DNA of 41,335 nt from Oscillospiraceae bacterium (GTDB lineage Bacteria; Bacillota; Clostridia; Oscillospirales; Oscillospiraceae): positions 1 to 41,335 of the forward strand of contig SVKU01000019.1 of NCBI GenBank assembly GCA_015068245.1. Reading direction: 5' to 3'. This document shows positions 1 to 8,868 of the stretch, piece by piece (the stretch's first letter is position 1; every line of letters starts with the position of its first letter). The notes below the pieces were generated by a model. The model was not told the DNA's origin and did not search any database. It saw nothing but the letters and a program-made list of their open reading frames with translations. The position numbers were made by a program, and so were the translations under genes.

Positions 1-3000
1 CCACACCCATGGTGTAGTCGGTGGTTCCGTCATTGTAGGTCAGGTCAGTTGAGCCGAAAGCAAGACCGGTAAGGGTATAATTCCCGGAGGACGTTTCACT
101 GACAGACAGCTTAGTCGAGTCAGCCACGGTCCATGTGCCGCCGTCCAGCTGAGTGCCGTCAAGATACAGATGGATGATGACAGACTGTCCCATTGCCACC
201 TGCATGGGGGGATGGTTTTTGTCAAAGGTTACCTGTGAGCCTTCCTGCCAACCGCCGGGAGAATCGGCATAGGTGCAGAAGTACAGTCCGGAATTTGTGG
301 TATCATCGGAATCGCCGCCGGAACCATCAACTACGGTTATTTCTGTGCTGAAAACTCTTTCTTCACCATCGATCGTTGTTGTGTAATTGAGGGTTGCGGT
401 TCCGGCTGCAGAAAAGATAACGCTGTCATAGTCACCAAATGTGATGACTGTGGAATCAGCCGGGGTCACACTCAATGTGCCGGATAGACGGTCACTTTGA
501 TTGATTTCGTTGTTTGTGGTCACTTCGGACTTTGCGCCGTATGCAAATATCGGGCTCCAGGAGGTGCCAACGGTGGGGGTTCCGGGATCGCTGAACATAA
601 GCAGCGCACCCGGGCCAACAGTGAACCACAGTTCATGGGATTCAATATCATAAGTTCCTGCAGTGGAGACGGTAAAGGATAAGTTTCCTTCTTCGTCTAT
701 TGTGCCGGTATCATCATTGCCGATGACAGAGGCATCTGTATAGTCGGTGGGGATGGTGAGCGTGGGAGCCAGTACGGAAAGCAAATCACTTTCTGCTACG
801 GTGACGGATATCTGACCGGACACAGAAGTGTCTATGGTAAGACCCGCGTTGAAGGTGCCGGTAAGGCCGGTGAAAGCTTCCTTGCCAAAGTTCCATATAC
901 CGATGGGATTGCCGTCGTTGTCCACCACGGTGATTATTCTGTCGGTTTCGGTGGCGGTTTCAAAGGAGGAAGCGTCTATCAGCAGCTTAGATGCCGAGGA
1001 GTTCAGTATCTCAGTCTCTTGGTCCCATATGGCCACCAGCGGATTGTCGTATGTATCGGTGTCGGAAACCGTCTGGGTAGACAGTGAAAGCAGAGAATAT
1101 GCCGCAGTATTTGCTGTGTCAAAAGCGTCGCTTATGCTTGAATCCAGTTTCCACCAGTCCAGAAGAACCTTCTTTCTGCCGGGGCTGGTAACGAGCTTTG
1201 CCTTTACGCCGCCGGCTTTGTCGGAGTTGGGAGAGTTGGTGGTGACAAGTTTTTGACTTGAATAAGCTGAACTGGTCTTGATTTGTTCAAGTGCTTCCAT
1301 GTATTCGCACAGCCCCATGCTCTGGGCTTGATTATGGATATTGCCAAAGTAGTTGCCATACATGTAAACTGTACCATCGGCGCCAAAGTAAAAATCTTTG
1401 GTGTTGCCGATAAAGTTGGAATCCCAGATTCGGAAATGGTAGGGGCTGATGAAATCGTTATAGCTGAGGATCTGGATGGCGGTACTGTTTTTGATAAAGG
1501 TGTTGCCTGTCCAGTTGTTTCGGGAATTGCCTATATTGTCTGCCACGTCAATCCTGAAAGCAACATCGTTATCCACCAGCACGTTGTCGCGGGCAAGGTT
1601 TATCATGCCTTCGCTGGCGTCAACAGCCACATCGTATCCACGGAAGAAGCAGTTACTGATATGGCCTATTTTGCCGTTGTATACGGCGGAAGTTATACCG
1701 GCATCGGTTGTTACATTTTCGTTTGCAGTGAAAATTATATCACTCATCCAGGAAACAGATGAGCCGTCAAGGTCTATGCCGCCGTTGACCTTGGTTCCCT
1801 CAATGGATGTGCCTGACAAGTTCAGATTCAACGAAATGCCGGGAGTATCATCAAATTCGGGGGGGATAACTATCGTGCCCTCATAGGTGGTGGCAGCGAG
1901 GGTTATGTTGTATGTGATCTCTTCTGTAAAGTCATAATCTGCTGCCAGTTCGGCGAGGAACGCGTTAAGATCTTCGGTAGTATCGTTTGCAGGACGGGTA
2001 TGGAAAAGGTTTTCGTTCCGTTCGATCCTTATATTGACAGCAATATCACCGGTTGCGGTATTGCCGTTGTTGGTGGTCGCTGTTACATTGGCCCATACCT
2101 GACCTGCACCCACATAACCATTTTTGACATAAAGGTATGCGCTGACATCTGTGCCAAAATCGTCCTTGGTCAGGACTGTGGTGGACTTGTCGTCACTCCA
2201 GCTGAAGGTGCCTTCATCGCCGGACTTGAGTTCAACCCACATTTTGTTGACGGTGACGGTTACTTTATTGGCAGGGGCTTCAAGATAGTATTCCGAACCC
2301 GCTGCATCGGTGTGCTTCGTTCCAGCATATACCGTAAAGTCGCGCCACTGGTAACGCTCGTTGGCTTCATCTTTGGCAACGGTGGTGCTATTGGCATATT
2401 CCCAGGTTTTCTCGTTTATGGTGAGATTACTTTCAGCAGAGCCATCGACTGCGGAGTCAAAGCCAAAACCGATAACATAATCGTCGAGATAAAGAGCCTT
2501 ACCATCGTAGATTTCGGGGAGATCCGAATTGCTGCCGGTGCCCTCATAGTTTCCGCCGGCGTCGTCATCGTTGGAAGAGTATTTCAGGGTAAGAGACTGA
2601 TTGAAAACGGAGTCTGTTTCCATAAGGCTGTCATAAACGGCGCAGGAAATGGAAAGGACAAAAGAGGTGTCAGTGGGAGCGTTGTCATTGACGGTGAACT
2701 TGTAGTAATTGACGTCACCGGAAATATATTCCACATCCACATAGCCGGCACCGGAGTTTATGGTCATGGCCTCCTTGTTGATGACAAGAGGACATTGGGC
2801 GATTACCGCAAAGTAGAACTCTCTGTAGTTGTCGGTAAAAGTGAATTCAGAGCCCAGATAAGCAGGACCGTCTGCGGGGGCAGCGTCGCACAGAGATGCA
2901 TCGGGAACCCGTATTTTTACAGTGACGGTTGTTTCAAAAGTCATGCCGCCGTAAGTGTATGTGAGTGTGGCTGTGCCGGGCTTCAGGAAACTGATGGTGT

Positions 3001-3634
3001 ACAAGTCAGATGAAGGTCCGGAGACGGAGATAACGCTTGAATCGGACGATGTAAAAGTGCCGGTGGTGCAGCGTTCGGCGGTGCCGATGCTGTCGGAAGT
3101 GCCGTAATACAGGTAAACACTGCGTGTGGAACCTTCAACGGCGGATGTCAGCGAAGTGAACAGCACAGGAGAATCTTCTCCGCCGGAACCATCAGAAACG
3201 GCGTACCAGAGGTCTGATGGTTCAACGTCGTCTCCGGTGTCTTCACCGGAAGCAGATTCGGTTACGGTCACATTCATCGTAAAGGATCCGGAGCTGTTAT
3301 TTGGAGTGAAAGTCAGTGTGGCGGTGCCGGCGGCTGCCATTGCGGCATCCCAGTCGCCGTAAGCATTCTGAGTTACTCTGACGACACTTGAATCGCTTGA
3401 TGCAAGTGTTCCACTTGTTACGACGGCACTTGATGCTTCGGTGCCATAGTAGAATTTGAAGTTCCAGGTGTCACCCTTGTTCACCGTGGTGCTTCCGCTG
3501 AACTCTCTTCGCTCACTGGGTCCGTTGGTGTACCAAAGAGCGTTTTCTGCATCCTCCGCTCCTGCCATTGGCATGACGCCAAGCAGCATGGTCAGAACCA
3601 ATATAAGGCACAGCAGTCTGTTTCTTGTTTTCAC
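1..3634 (-). CDS. Large secreted beta-helix surface protein, C-terminus beyond the window
   Basis: One uninterrupted minus-strand frame of 1211 codons has no stop before base 1, so the protein is incomplete. It starts at GTG 3634, with TAAGGAG (3644-3650) nine bases upstream. Residues 1-26 form a signal peptide (basic MKTRNR, hydrophobic core, cleavage near AGA|ED). Residues about 30-125 form an Ig-like or beta-sandwich domain (WYT..RREFSG...KGDTW.FKF) nearly repeated in the neighbouring membrane protein. Further Ser/Thr/Gly-rich beta-sandwich-like domains follow. Residues about 570-765 read as right-handed parallel beta-helix rungs (DIIFTAN, ISNCFFRG, NNWTGNTFIKN, IWDSNFIGN), as in pectate-lyase-like adhesins and polysaccharide-active proteins. 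More bacterial Ig-like repeats lie downstream. No sortase or S-layer anchor is visible in this part. Likely exported and cell-surface; ligand or enzyme activity unknown. Confidence 0.85.
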   Translation of the reverse strand, partial: MKTRNRLLCLILVLTMLLGVMPMAGAEDAENALWYTNGPSERREFSGSTTVNKGDTWNFKFYYGTEASSAVVTSGTLASSDSSVVRVTQNAYGDWDAAMAAAGTATLTFTPNNSSGSFTMNVTVTESASGEDTGDDVEPSDLWYAVSDGSGGEDSPVLFTSLTSAVEGSTRSVYLYYGTSDSIGTAERCTTGTFTSSDSSVISVSGPSSDLYTISFLKPGTATLTYTYGGMTFETTVTVKIRVPDASLCDAAPADGPAYLGSEFTFTDNYREFYFAVIAQCPLVINKEAMTINSGAGYVDVEYISGDVNYYKFTVNDNAPTDTSFVLSISCAVYDSLMETDSVFNQSLTLKYSSNDDDAGGNYEGTGSNSDLPEIYDGKALYLDDYVIGFGFDSAVDGSAESNLTINEKTWEYANSTTVAKDEANERYQWRDFTVYAGTKHTDAAGSEYYLEAPANKVTVTVNKMWVELKSGDEGTFSWSDDKSTTVLTKDDFGTDVSAYLYVKNGYVGAGQVWANVTATTNNGNTATGDIAVNIRIERNENLFHTRPANDTTEDLNAFLAELAADYDFTEEITYNITLAATTYEGTIVIPPEFDDTPGISLNLNLSGTSIEGTKVNGGIDLDGSSVSWMSDIIFTANENVTTDAGITSAVYNGKIGHISNCFFRGYDVAVDASEGMINLARDNVLVDNDVAFRIDVADNIGNSRNNWTGNTFIKNSTAIQILSYNDFISPYHFRIWDSNFIGNTKDFYFGADGTVYMYGNYFGNIHNQAQSMGLCEYMEALEQIKTSSAYSSQKLVTTNSPNSDKAGGVKAKLVTSPGRKKVLLDWWKLDSSISDAFDTANTAAYSLLSLSTQTVSDTDTYDNPLVAIWDQETEILNSSASKLLIDASSFETATETDRIITVVDNDGNPIGIWNFGKEAFTGLTGTFNAGLTIDTSVSGQISVTVAESDLLSVLAPTLTIPTDYTDASVIGNDDTGTIDEEGNLSFTVSTAGTYDIESHELWFTVGPGALLMFSDPGTPTVGTSWSPIFAYGAKSEVTTNNEINQSDRLSGTLSVTPADSTVITFGDYDSVIFSAAGTATLNYTTTIDGEERVFSTEITVVDGSGGDSDDTTNSGLYFCTYADSPGGWQEGSQVTFDKNHPPMQVAMGQSVIIHLYLDGTQLDGGTWTVADSTKLSVSETSSGNYTLTGLAFGSTDLTYNDGTTDYTMGV

Positions 3635-3710
3635 GTTATCAAACTCCTTACATCATCGAATTTGACATAACATTGCCACTATACGGTCATTTTACCTTAT
3701 TATAAACGCG

Positions 3711-3745
3711 AAAACAATATGCCCGGAGCATAGTCCGGGCATATT
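3711..3745 (-). terminator. Intrinsic terminator after the zinc-ribbon membrane protein
   Basis: A perfect 12-bp stem (AATATGCCCGGA at 3716-3727 with its complement at 3734-3745) and a 6-nt loop are followed on the minus strand by TTGTTTT. It starts directly at the stop codon of the 3746-5590 gene and separates it from the secreted-protein gene. Confidence 0.85.
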
Positions 3746-5590
3746 CTATCCTATCCATGTGAACATGGCTTTTTTGTCGCCGACGTTGACTTTGACATCG
3801 GTGGTATCTCCGTCGATATCGTTGGCATTGTGAATTATCATGCGCCCGTTGCCGTCCACCTCAATGGTACACACGGAGGTATCGGCCACTTCCACGGTGT
3901 AATCGGTGATGCGCATATCGTTGAAGATCACATCTGCGTAATATGTTGCCGAACCTCCGCCGCCAAAGGTTGCGCCGGGGGTGACGTAGAAGTTCAGAAA
4001 ACCAAGGGCAATGCCGGAATCGTAACCCGTATCCTCGGTTCTGCGGGGTCCGCCGACCCACATGAAGTTCAGCACATCGCTGCCCACGGTTATGGTCAGT
4101 TGATATTCTCCGCCCAGTACATTGGTCAGCATCAGGTAGCCCTCGCTGTCGATATACAGTTCGCAGGCTTCGGGATCTTCAAAGGTATAGCTGAAATCCG
4201 TTATCCGCATCCCATCTTTGTACACGCCGATTCTGTGGGGGCCTTGAGCTCCTGTGCCGAAATTGCCGCCCACCGGCACCGTAAACTTGTCAAAGGTGAG
4301 ATTATAGGTGCTTCCGGATTGGATCTGACTTGCGGGCGGAGCCACCGCCGGAGGTCCCGGGTCAAAGGGCAGCTTCTGGTCAACGACCGTTACATCCATT
4401 GAATACATTTCGCCGTCACTGTCTGAAATATAGGTCAGTGTGGCGGTGCCGGCGGCTTCCATTACAGCATTCCATTCGCCGTAATAGTTCTGCGTCAAAC
4501 TGATAACACTTGGGTTGTCGGTTGCCAGTATGCCTGCCAGGGGAGTGTCGGATTCTTCTGTTTCGTAAAACTTAAAGTACCAGGTATCACCTTTGAGCGC
4601 AGCGGCGTTTCCGCTGAACTCTCTTCGCGGCCCCGGGCTTTTGGTGTACCACAGGCTGTTTTCCGGCTCTGCGGTATTCACTGCGCTGTCATTGATTACA
4701 GGCGCTTCTGCTGCGGGTTCTTCAACCACGGGAGTCGGTGACAGTGGCGGCGTGGCTTCCTTTACGGGCGAAGGTTCGACAGATCCGCTATTTTCGTTTT
4801 GTAAAAACTTCATGGCAATGCCGACGCTTCTTGTGTCCGTATTGCCGAACAGTTCATCTATGATCGTATATGTAACGAAGTATGTAAAATCTTCTGTTAC
4901 GCCGTCTTTAACGGTGAACTTATAATAGTATTCTCCGTTGGACTCCACCAATTCGTGATCCACATATTCCCCGCCGAGATCCTCTGTCAAGGTACTCTCG
5001 CTGTGGATATAACCGGGACAGGGCTGCACGATGGTGTTGTAAAAAACTCTGTTCCGGGAAGTGTATGCGGCTTCCGTACCAAGAAAAGTGTCTCCGGGCG
5101 AAGTTGGGTCGGTGCAGAAACAGCTTTCGGGAATGTGATCGCCCGCAGAGGAGCCTCCGCCCATAGTGCGGCTTGACCCATCGACGATAAGGCCTTCCAC
5201 ATAATTGCCTGTGGATGTGACGACAGCATATTCAGCCTCGACAGCCGGTTCCGGTGGGAGCTCCTCGGTGGATTCCGGATATGTCTCAATAACGGGCGCC
5301 ACAGCTTCTTCAACAACGGGCGCCGTAGTTGTTTCCTCAACAGGCGCCACAGTTGTTTCTACGGTAGGTGCAGGAGTTTCTTGGGAAGCGGATGCCTCAT
5401 CACGCTCCGGCATCAGAACCGCGAAAGCGGCTATGATAACGACCAGAGTCAACGCCAACAGCAGAGGGCTCTTCTTTTTCGTCATCGGTATTTCAACGGC
5501 AGTCTTTTCAACCAGACTTGATGCGCACACCGGGCAAAATGAAGCCTCGTCAGGCAGCTGGGCTCCGCAGTATTTGCAAAATTTACTCAT
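3746..5590 (-). CDS. Zinc-ribbon, single-pass membrane protein with extracellular beta-sandwich domains
   Basis: About 614 residues. The N-terminus is a cytoplasmic zinc ribbon (C5-x2-C8...C19-x2-C22, FCKYCGAQL...FCPVCAS), followed by a KKK stop-transfer flank and one membrane helix (about 41-60). A Pro/Glu/Thr/Val-rich stalk (about 65-125) leads to several extracellular beta-rich domains. Residues about 310-400 closely match the N-terminal domain of the secreted beta-helix protein. Two C-terminal modules (MRITDFSYTFEDPEAC and MRITDYTVEVADTSVC) are repeats of each other. I chose ATG 5590 because GGAG lies 8 nt upstream; ATG 5593 and ATG 5620 are alternatives, and the last would overlap the kinase gene by 11 bp. 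It is co-transcribed behind the kinase. The layout suggests a membrane sensor or surface anchor working with the kinase; that role is inference. Confidence 0.85.
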   Translation of the reverse strand: MSKFCKYCGAQLPDEASFCPVCASSLVEKTAVEIPMTKKKSPLLLALTLVVIIAAFAVLMPERDEASASQETPAPTVETTVAPVEETTTAPVVEEAVAPVIETYPESTEELPPEPAVEAEYAVVTSTGNYVEGLIVDGSSRTMGGGSSAGDHIPESCFCTDPTSPGDTFLGTEAAYTSRNRVFYNTIVQPCPGYIHSESTLTEDLGGEYVDHELVESNGEYYYKFTVKDGVTEDFTYFVTYTIIDELFGNTDTRSVGIAMKFLQNENSGSVEPSPVKEATPPLSPTPVVEEPAAEAPVINDSAVNTAEPENSLWYTKSPGPRREFSGNAAALKGDTWYFKFYETEESDTPLAGILATDNPSVISLTQNYYGEWNAVMEAAGTATLTYISDSDGEMYSMDVTVVDQKLPFDPGPPAVAPPASQIQSGSTYNLTFDKFTVPVGGNFGTGAQGPHRIGVYKDGMRITDFSYTFEDPEACELYIDSEGYLMLTNVLGGEYQLTITVGSDVLNFMWVGGPRRTEDTGYDSGIALGFLNFYVTPGATFGGGGSATYYADVIFNDMRITDYTVEVADTSVCTIEVDGNGRMIIHNANDIDGDTTDVKVNVGDKKAMFTWIG

Positions 5591-5609
5591 CATCTTCTCT
5601 CCAGGAATA

Positions 5610-6317
5610 TCACAGCGCATCCATCAGCCGGAGAACGCTCTGGTATCTCTTATCAGGGCTGGTCATTGTGCATTTCTGGATGATACGCCCCATTTTCCCC
5701 GACGCCAGCTTTTTGGTGGGATGCATGCCCGTGAGCATAATGTTCATCATCACGCCCAGGGAATATATGTCCGCCCGGGCATCGGTCTGATTGATGCCGA
5801 ACTGCTCCGGTGCGGCATAACCCGTGGTTCCCATGACCTGAGTATCGTTATCCAGCTCCGGCTTATATGTTCGGGAAGCGTCAAAATCTATCAAAACGGC
5901 ATCGCTGCCCCGGATGATTACGTTCTCCGGCTTGATGTCCCGATGGACAACGCCCATGGAATGAAGCACCCAAAGAGCTTTGCAGATATGTGTGATGATT
6001 TTCTTCGTTTCGTCAACGGTCAGGCGTACGCCCTGTATCAAAAACGCCAGGCTGTCGCCGCTGATGTATTCTTCCAGCACTGCAGACCGGCCGTTTTCTT
6101 CCGCCGCTTCCGCAATCTGCGGCAAATACGGACATTTGACCGCTATCAGTTTTTTGTACACCTCGCAGCTTCCGGCATACTGGCGAAATACATATTTTTT
6201 GCCGCTGGCTTTGTGGCGAATCAAATGCACGCTGCCCCGGGGACTTTGCTTTAGCAGTTTTTCGGTTTCGAACAGGGAATCTATGGATTTTTTCAGAAAT
6301 GTATAAATTTTTATCAC
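5610..6317 (-). CDS. Cytoplasmic Hanks-type serine/threonine protein kinase
   Basis: About 235 residues, essentially only a kinase domain, with no membrane helix or PASTA repeats. Visible motifs are HRDIKPEN (catalytic Asp127, Lys129), the metal-binding loop as DFD (144-146) rather than DFG, and GTTGYAAPEQ in the activation segment. The strand-3 lysine (VAIK) position reads YVFR, so Arg45 sits where the ATP-contacting lysine is expected; the glycine loop is weak (SPRGSV). From memory, a Clostridia kinase clade shares the DFDASR and APEQ style. GTG 6317 is taken as start (GGAG 10 nt upstream; the homologous region begins soon after). A TTG at 6365 would extend it but has no ribosome site. The first gene of a two-gene unit with the zinc-ribbon protein and divergent from the HTH gene. 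Confidence 0.88.
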   Translation of the reverse strand: MIKIYTFLKKSIDSLFETEKLLKQSPRGSVHLIRHKASGKKYVFRQYAGSCEVYKKLIAVKCPYLPQIAEAAEENGRSAVLEEYISGDSLAFLIQGVRLTVDETKKIITHICKALWVLHSMGVVHRDIKPENVIIRGSDAVLIDFDASRTYKPELDNDTQVMGTTGYAAPEQFGINQTDARADIYSLGVMMNIMLTGMHPTKKLASGKMGRIIQKCTMTSPDKRYQSVLRLMDAL

Positions 6318-6433
6318 CCTAACTATGCTCCGAGCATATTGTTTTTCGCTCAAAAAATAGTACAATTAGTATTGTAATATAAATTTTACAAAAATTACAC
6401 ACAATTTTCAACGCGAACCGTGAGGTGGTATTT

Positions 6434-6859
6434 TTGAGCTATAAGAATACTGACGACCTGAATCAGGAGCTGATGTCAGCCTGCGACCTAGACAGTTTCC
6501 TTTCCCAAAACGAGAATAACTTTGAGACCGTAAATGTGCAGGACGCTCTTAACGAGATATTTAAAGAAAAAAACATCTCCAAGGCTGAACTGGCTGCCCG
6601 AGCACACGTCAGCGAAGTATATCTCCATCAGATTTTTTCAGGCCGGCGCACCCCCACAAGAGACAAGGTTCTGTGCCTGTGCATCGCTCTTGCCGCAACA
6701 CTGGACGAAACTCAGGGAATCCTGAAAAAGTCGGGATATGCCCAGCTTTACACAAAAGTTCGCAGGGAAGCCATCATAATGCACGGCATCATCAACGGCG
6801 ACAGCGTTTCCAACATCAACGACAAGCTGAAAGAAAACGGCGAGTTTCTCCTTTTTTGA
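6434..6859 (+). CDS. XRE-like helix-turn-helix regulator
   Basis: A 141-residue protein. Residues about 35-90 form a Cro/C1-type helix-turn-helix (ALNEIFKEKNISKAELAARAHVSEVYLHQIFSGRRTPTRDKVL). The remaining tail is predicted helical and has no recognised effector domain. The best start is TTG 6434, since AGGTGG (6423-6428) lies 5 nt upstream; a GTG at 6425 overlaps that site. It is transcribed divergently from the kinase across about 115 bp, a common layout for a local regulator or a kinase substrate. Whether it controls the kinase operon or is phosphorylated by the kinase is inference. Confidence 0.85.
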   Translation: MSYKNTDDLNQELMSACDLDSFLSQNENNFETVNVQDALNEIFKEKNISKAELAARAHVSEVYLHQIFSGRRTPTRDKVLCLCIALAATLDETQGILKKSGYAQLYTKVRREAIIMHGIINGDSVSNINDKLKENGEFLLF

Positions 6860-6876
6860 TAAAATACATATTCTAT

Positions 6877-6913
6877 TTTGCCCGCTCACTCTTCGTGAGA
6901 GGGCAAATTTTTT
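6877..6913 (+). terminator. Intrinsic terminator of the HTH gene
   Basis: TTTGCCC (6877-6883) pairs with GGGCAAA (6901-6907) around an inner CTCAC/GTGAG stem, followed by six T residues. It ends the HTH transcript before the RNA element at 6980. Confidence 0.85.
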
Positions 6914-6964
6914 GCCCTGCTTTTTTCCTGCCGACAAATTTATGTATACTTTTACATACATTTG

Positions 6965-6973
6965 TGGTATACT
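6965..6973 (+). promoter_or_regulatory. Extended -10 promoter of the structured RNA
   Basis: TG-G-TATACT forms an extended -10 element with no good -35. Predicted initiation near 6980 falls one base before the outer stem of the RNA at 6981. Confidence 0.6.
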
Positions 6974-6979
6974 ACGTCA

Positions 6980-7127
6980 TAGCGCAGCCGGGCGGCGGTG
7001 TCCGGCGCAACCAAAACGGGCAGCAGGCTCTGCCCGCCATATCTGAGAGACAAACGATATTTTCAGCAACGGCGTGACGGGGCCGAAGCCGGAATACGGG
7101 TGTCTTTGGTTTTGCTGCGCTCTTTTT
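6980..7127 (+). ncRNA. Unidentified structured RNA between promoter and U-tract, upstream of RNase J
   Basis: About 148 nt. The outer stem AGCGCAGC (6981-6988) pairs with GCTGCGCT (7114-7121), which is followed directly by CTTTTT. Nested inside, AACCAAA pairs with TTTGGTT, and there are a CCGG...CCGG hairpin, a 7-bp CGGGCAG/CTGCCCG hairpin, an ATATC/GATAT hairpin, and a GC-rich 3' part with GGC-CGAA-GCC. It lies behind its own extended -10 promoter and ends in a U-tract, so it looks like a multibranched independent RNA or a terminating leader of rnj (ATG at 7200). I see no match to the T-box, lysine, SAM, TPP, FMN or cobalamin cores. A raiA-type RNA is possible but not demonstrated. Confidence 0.55.
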
Positions 7128-7199
7128 AATATTTTTAAACATAAAATGTTATCTTATATCCGATAACAGTTATCTCATAAAAAGGAGTATTTTTAATTA

Positions 7200-8855
7200 A
7201 TGGCATCCAAGCTTAAAATCATTCCCCTTGGGGGACTTAACGAAATAGGAAAAAACCTGACCGTTTACGAGTATCAGGACGATATCATCATCGTTGACTG
7301 CGGTCTGGGTTTTCCCGACGACGATATGCTGGGCGTTGACCTGGTCATCCCCGACATCACTTACCTTGTTAAAAACCGCGACCGGGTAAGAGGTTTTTTC
7401 ATCACCCACGGTCACGAGGATCACATCGGTGCTCTGCCCTATGTTCTCAAAGAGGTCAATGCACCCATCTACACCACCCGGCTTACCGCCGGACTTATTG
7501 AAATCAAGCTGGAAGAACACGGTCTTTTGGAAAAAACCAAAATGCGTACCGTTGAAGCCGGCGAAACTGTCAAGGCAGGCTGCTTCAGCGTGGAGTTTAT
7601 CCATGTGAACCACTCCATTGCCGACTCTGTGGCTTTTGCCATCGGCACTCCCATGGGCACCGTTGTCCACACAGGCGATTTCAAGATCGACCCCACGCCC
7701 ATTGACGGCGAGTTTATCGACCTTGCCCGCCTTGGTGCCCTTGGCAAAAAGGGCGTGCTGGCTCTGCTGTGCGATTCCACCAACGTGGAACGCAAGGGCT
7801 ACTCCACCTCCGAAAGCAAGGTGGGCGAAAGCTTTGACGCACTGTTCAAGGACTGCGGCAGCCGCATAATCGTTACCACTTTCGCTTCCAATATCCACCG
7901 TCTGCAGCAGGTCATCGACGTGGCTCACCGTTATGGACGCAAAGTCGGCATCACCGGCCGCAGCATGGAAAATGCCACTCGTGTGGCCACCGAGCTGGGC
8001 TATATGAAGATCCCCGCCGACACTCTGGTGGACATGGCTATGCTGAAAAAGCTGCCCAAGGAAAAAACCGTTATCATCACCACCGGTTCTCAGGGCGAGA
8101 CCATGAGTGCCCTGTACCGCATGGCGTTTACCGGCCACCGTCAGGTGGAGATCGGTCCCGGTGACCGTGTTATTATCTCCGCTTCCGCCATTCCCGGCAA
8201 CGAGGTTGGAATAAGCCGTGTTATCAACGAGCTGTACCGCAAGGGCGCAGAGGTATTTTACGACAAGCTGGCAGACCTTCACGTTTCCGGCCATGCCTGC
8301 CAGGAAGAACTGAAGATCATGCACGCACTGGTAAAGCCCAAGTTTTTCATTCCCGTCCACGGCGAACAGCGTCATCTGAAGTTCCATGCCCTGCTGGCCG
8401 AGCAGGTGGGAACTGCCCACGAAAACATTGTTATTGCCGAAAACGGTCGTGTCATTGAACTGAGCAGAAAAAGCTGCAAGCTGGCAGGCTCCGTACCCTC
8501 CGGCAACGTACTGGTTGACGGATACGGCGTAGGCGATGTTGGCAGCGTGGTACTCCGTGACCGCCGCCACCTGGCTCAGGACGGCATGATCGTTGTGGTT
8601 GCCGCCATCGACGATTACGGCATGCTCATGTCCGGCCCGGACATCATCACCAGAGGTTTTGTTTACGTCAAGGAGTCGGAGCAGCTGATGGAAGAACTGC
8701 GCCTGCTGGCTCAAAGCACCATCGAGCTGTGCCTCGACGACCGCAGACCCGACTTCAACGCCATCAAAGGCCGCCTGAAAGCCGAGCTTTCGGAGTATCT
8801 TTACAAGAAAACCAAACGTGATCCCATGATCCTGCCGGTAATTATGGAAGTATAA
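7200..8855 (+). CDS. rnj: Ribonuclease J
   Basis: 551 residues, the usual length for RNase J of Firmicutes. It is an mRNA-decay and rRNA-maturation enzyme with endonuclease and 5'-3' exonuclease activity, acting in the cytoplasm. The N-terminus has the diagnostic GGLNEIGKN. The metallo-beta-lactamase zinc motif HGHEDH is complete (H70, H72, D74, H75), followed by IGALP. Later motifs are HTGDFKID, the beta-CASP region (CDSTN, ITTGSQGE) and HVSGHA, and the protein keeps the C-terminal domain. The ATG at 7200 has AAAGGAG 12 nt upstream, a rather long spacing. It appears monocistronic, behind the structured RNA and before the MarR promoter. Whether it is the J1 or J2 paralogue cannot be told from this window. 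Confidence 0.96.
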   Translation: MASKLKIIPLGGLNEIGKNLTVYEYQDDIIIVDCGLGFPDDDMLGVDLVIPDITYLVKNRDRVRGFFITHGHEDHIGALPYVLKEVNAPIYTTRLTAGLIEIKLEEHGLLEKTKMRTVEAGETVKAGCFSVEFIHVNHSIADSVAFAIGTPMGTVVHTGDFKIDPTPIDGEFIDLARLGALGKKGVLALLCDSTNVERKGYSTSESKVGESFDALFKDCGSRIIVTTFASNIHRLQQVIDVAHRYGRKVGITGRSMENATRVATELGYMKIPADTLVDMAMLKKLPKEKTVIITTGSQGETMSALYRMAFTGHRQVEIGPGDRVIISASAIPGNEVGISRVINELYRKGAEVFYDKLADLHVSGHACQEELKIMHALVKPKFFIPVHGEQRHLKFHALLAEQVGTAHENIVIAENGRVIELSRKSCKLAGSVPSGNVLVDGYGVGDVGSVVLRDRRHLAQDGMIVVVAAIDDYGMLMSGPDIITRGFVYVKESEQLMEELRLLAQSTIELCLDDRRPDFNAIKGRLKAELSEYLYKKTKRDPMILPVIMEV

Positions 8856-8868
8856 AAAGTCCTGCCGG

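Noticed and set aside
2000-3013. Long plus-strand open frame (337 codons) opposite the secreted protein
   Set aside because: It lies antisense to a continuous 1211-codon frame with signal peptide and ribosome site; its translation has no recognisable domain.
7197-8714. 505-codon minus-strand frame opposite rnj
   Set aside because: Shadow of RNase J caused by third-position GC bias; composition is His/Gly/Val-rich without domain or ribosome site.
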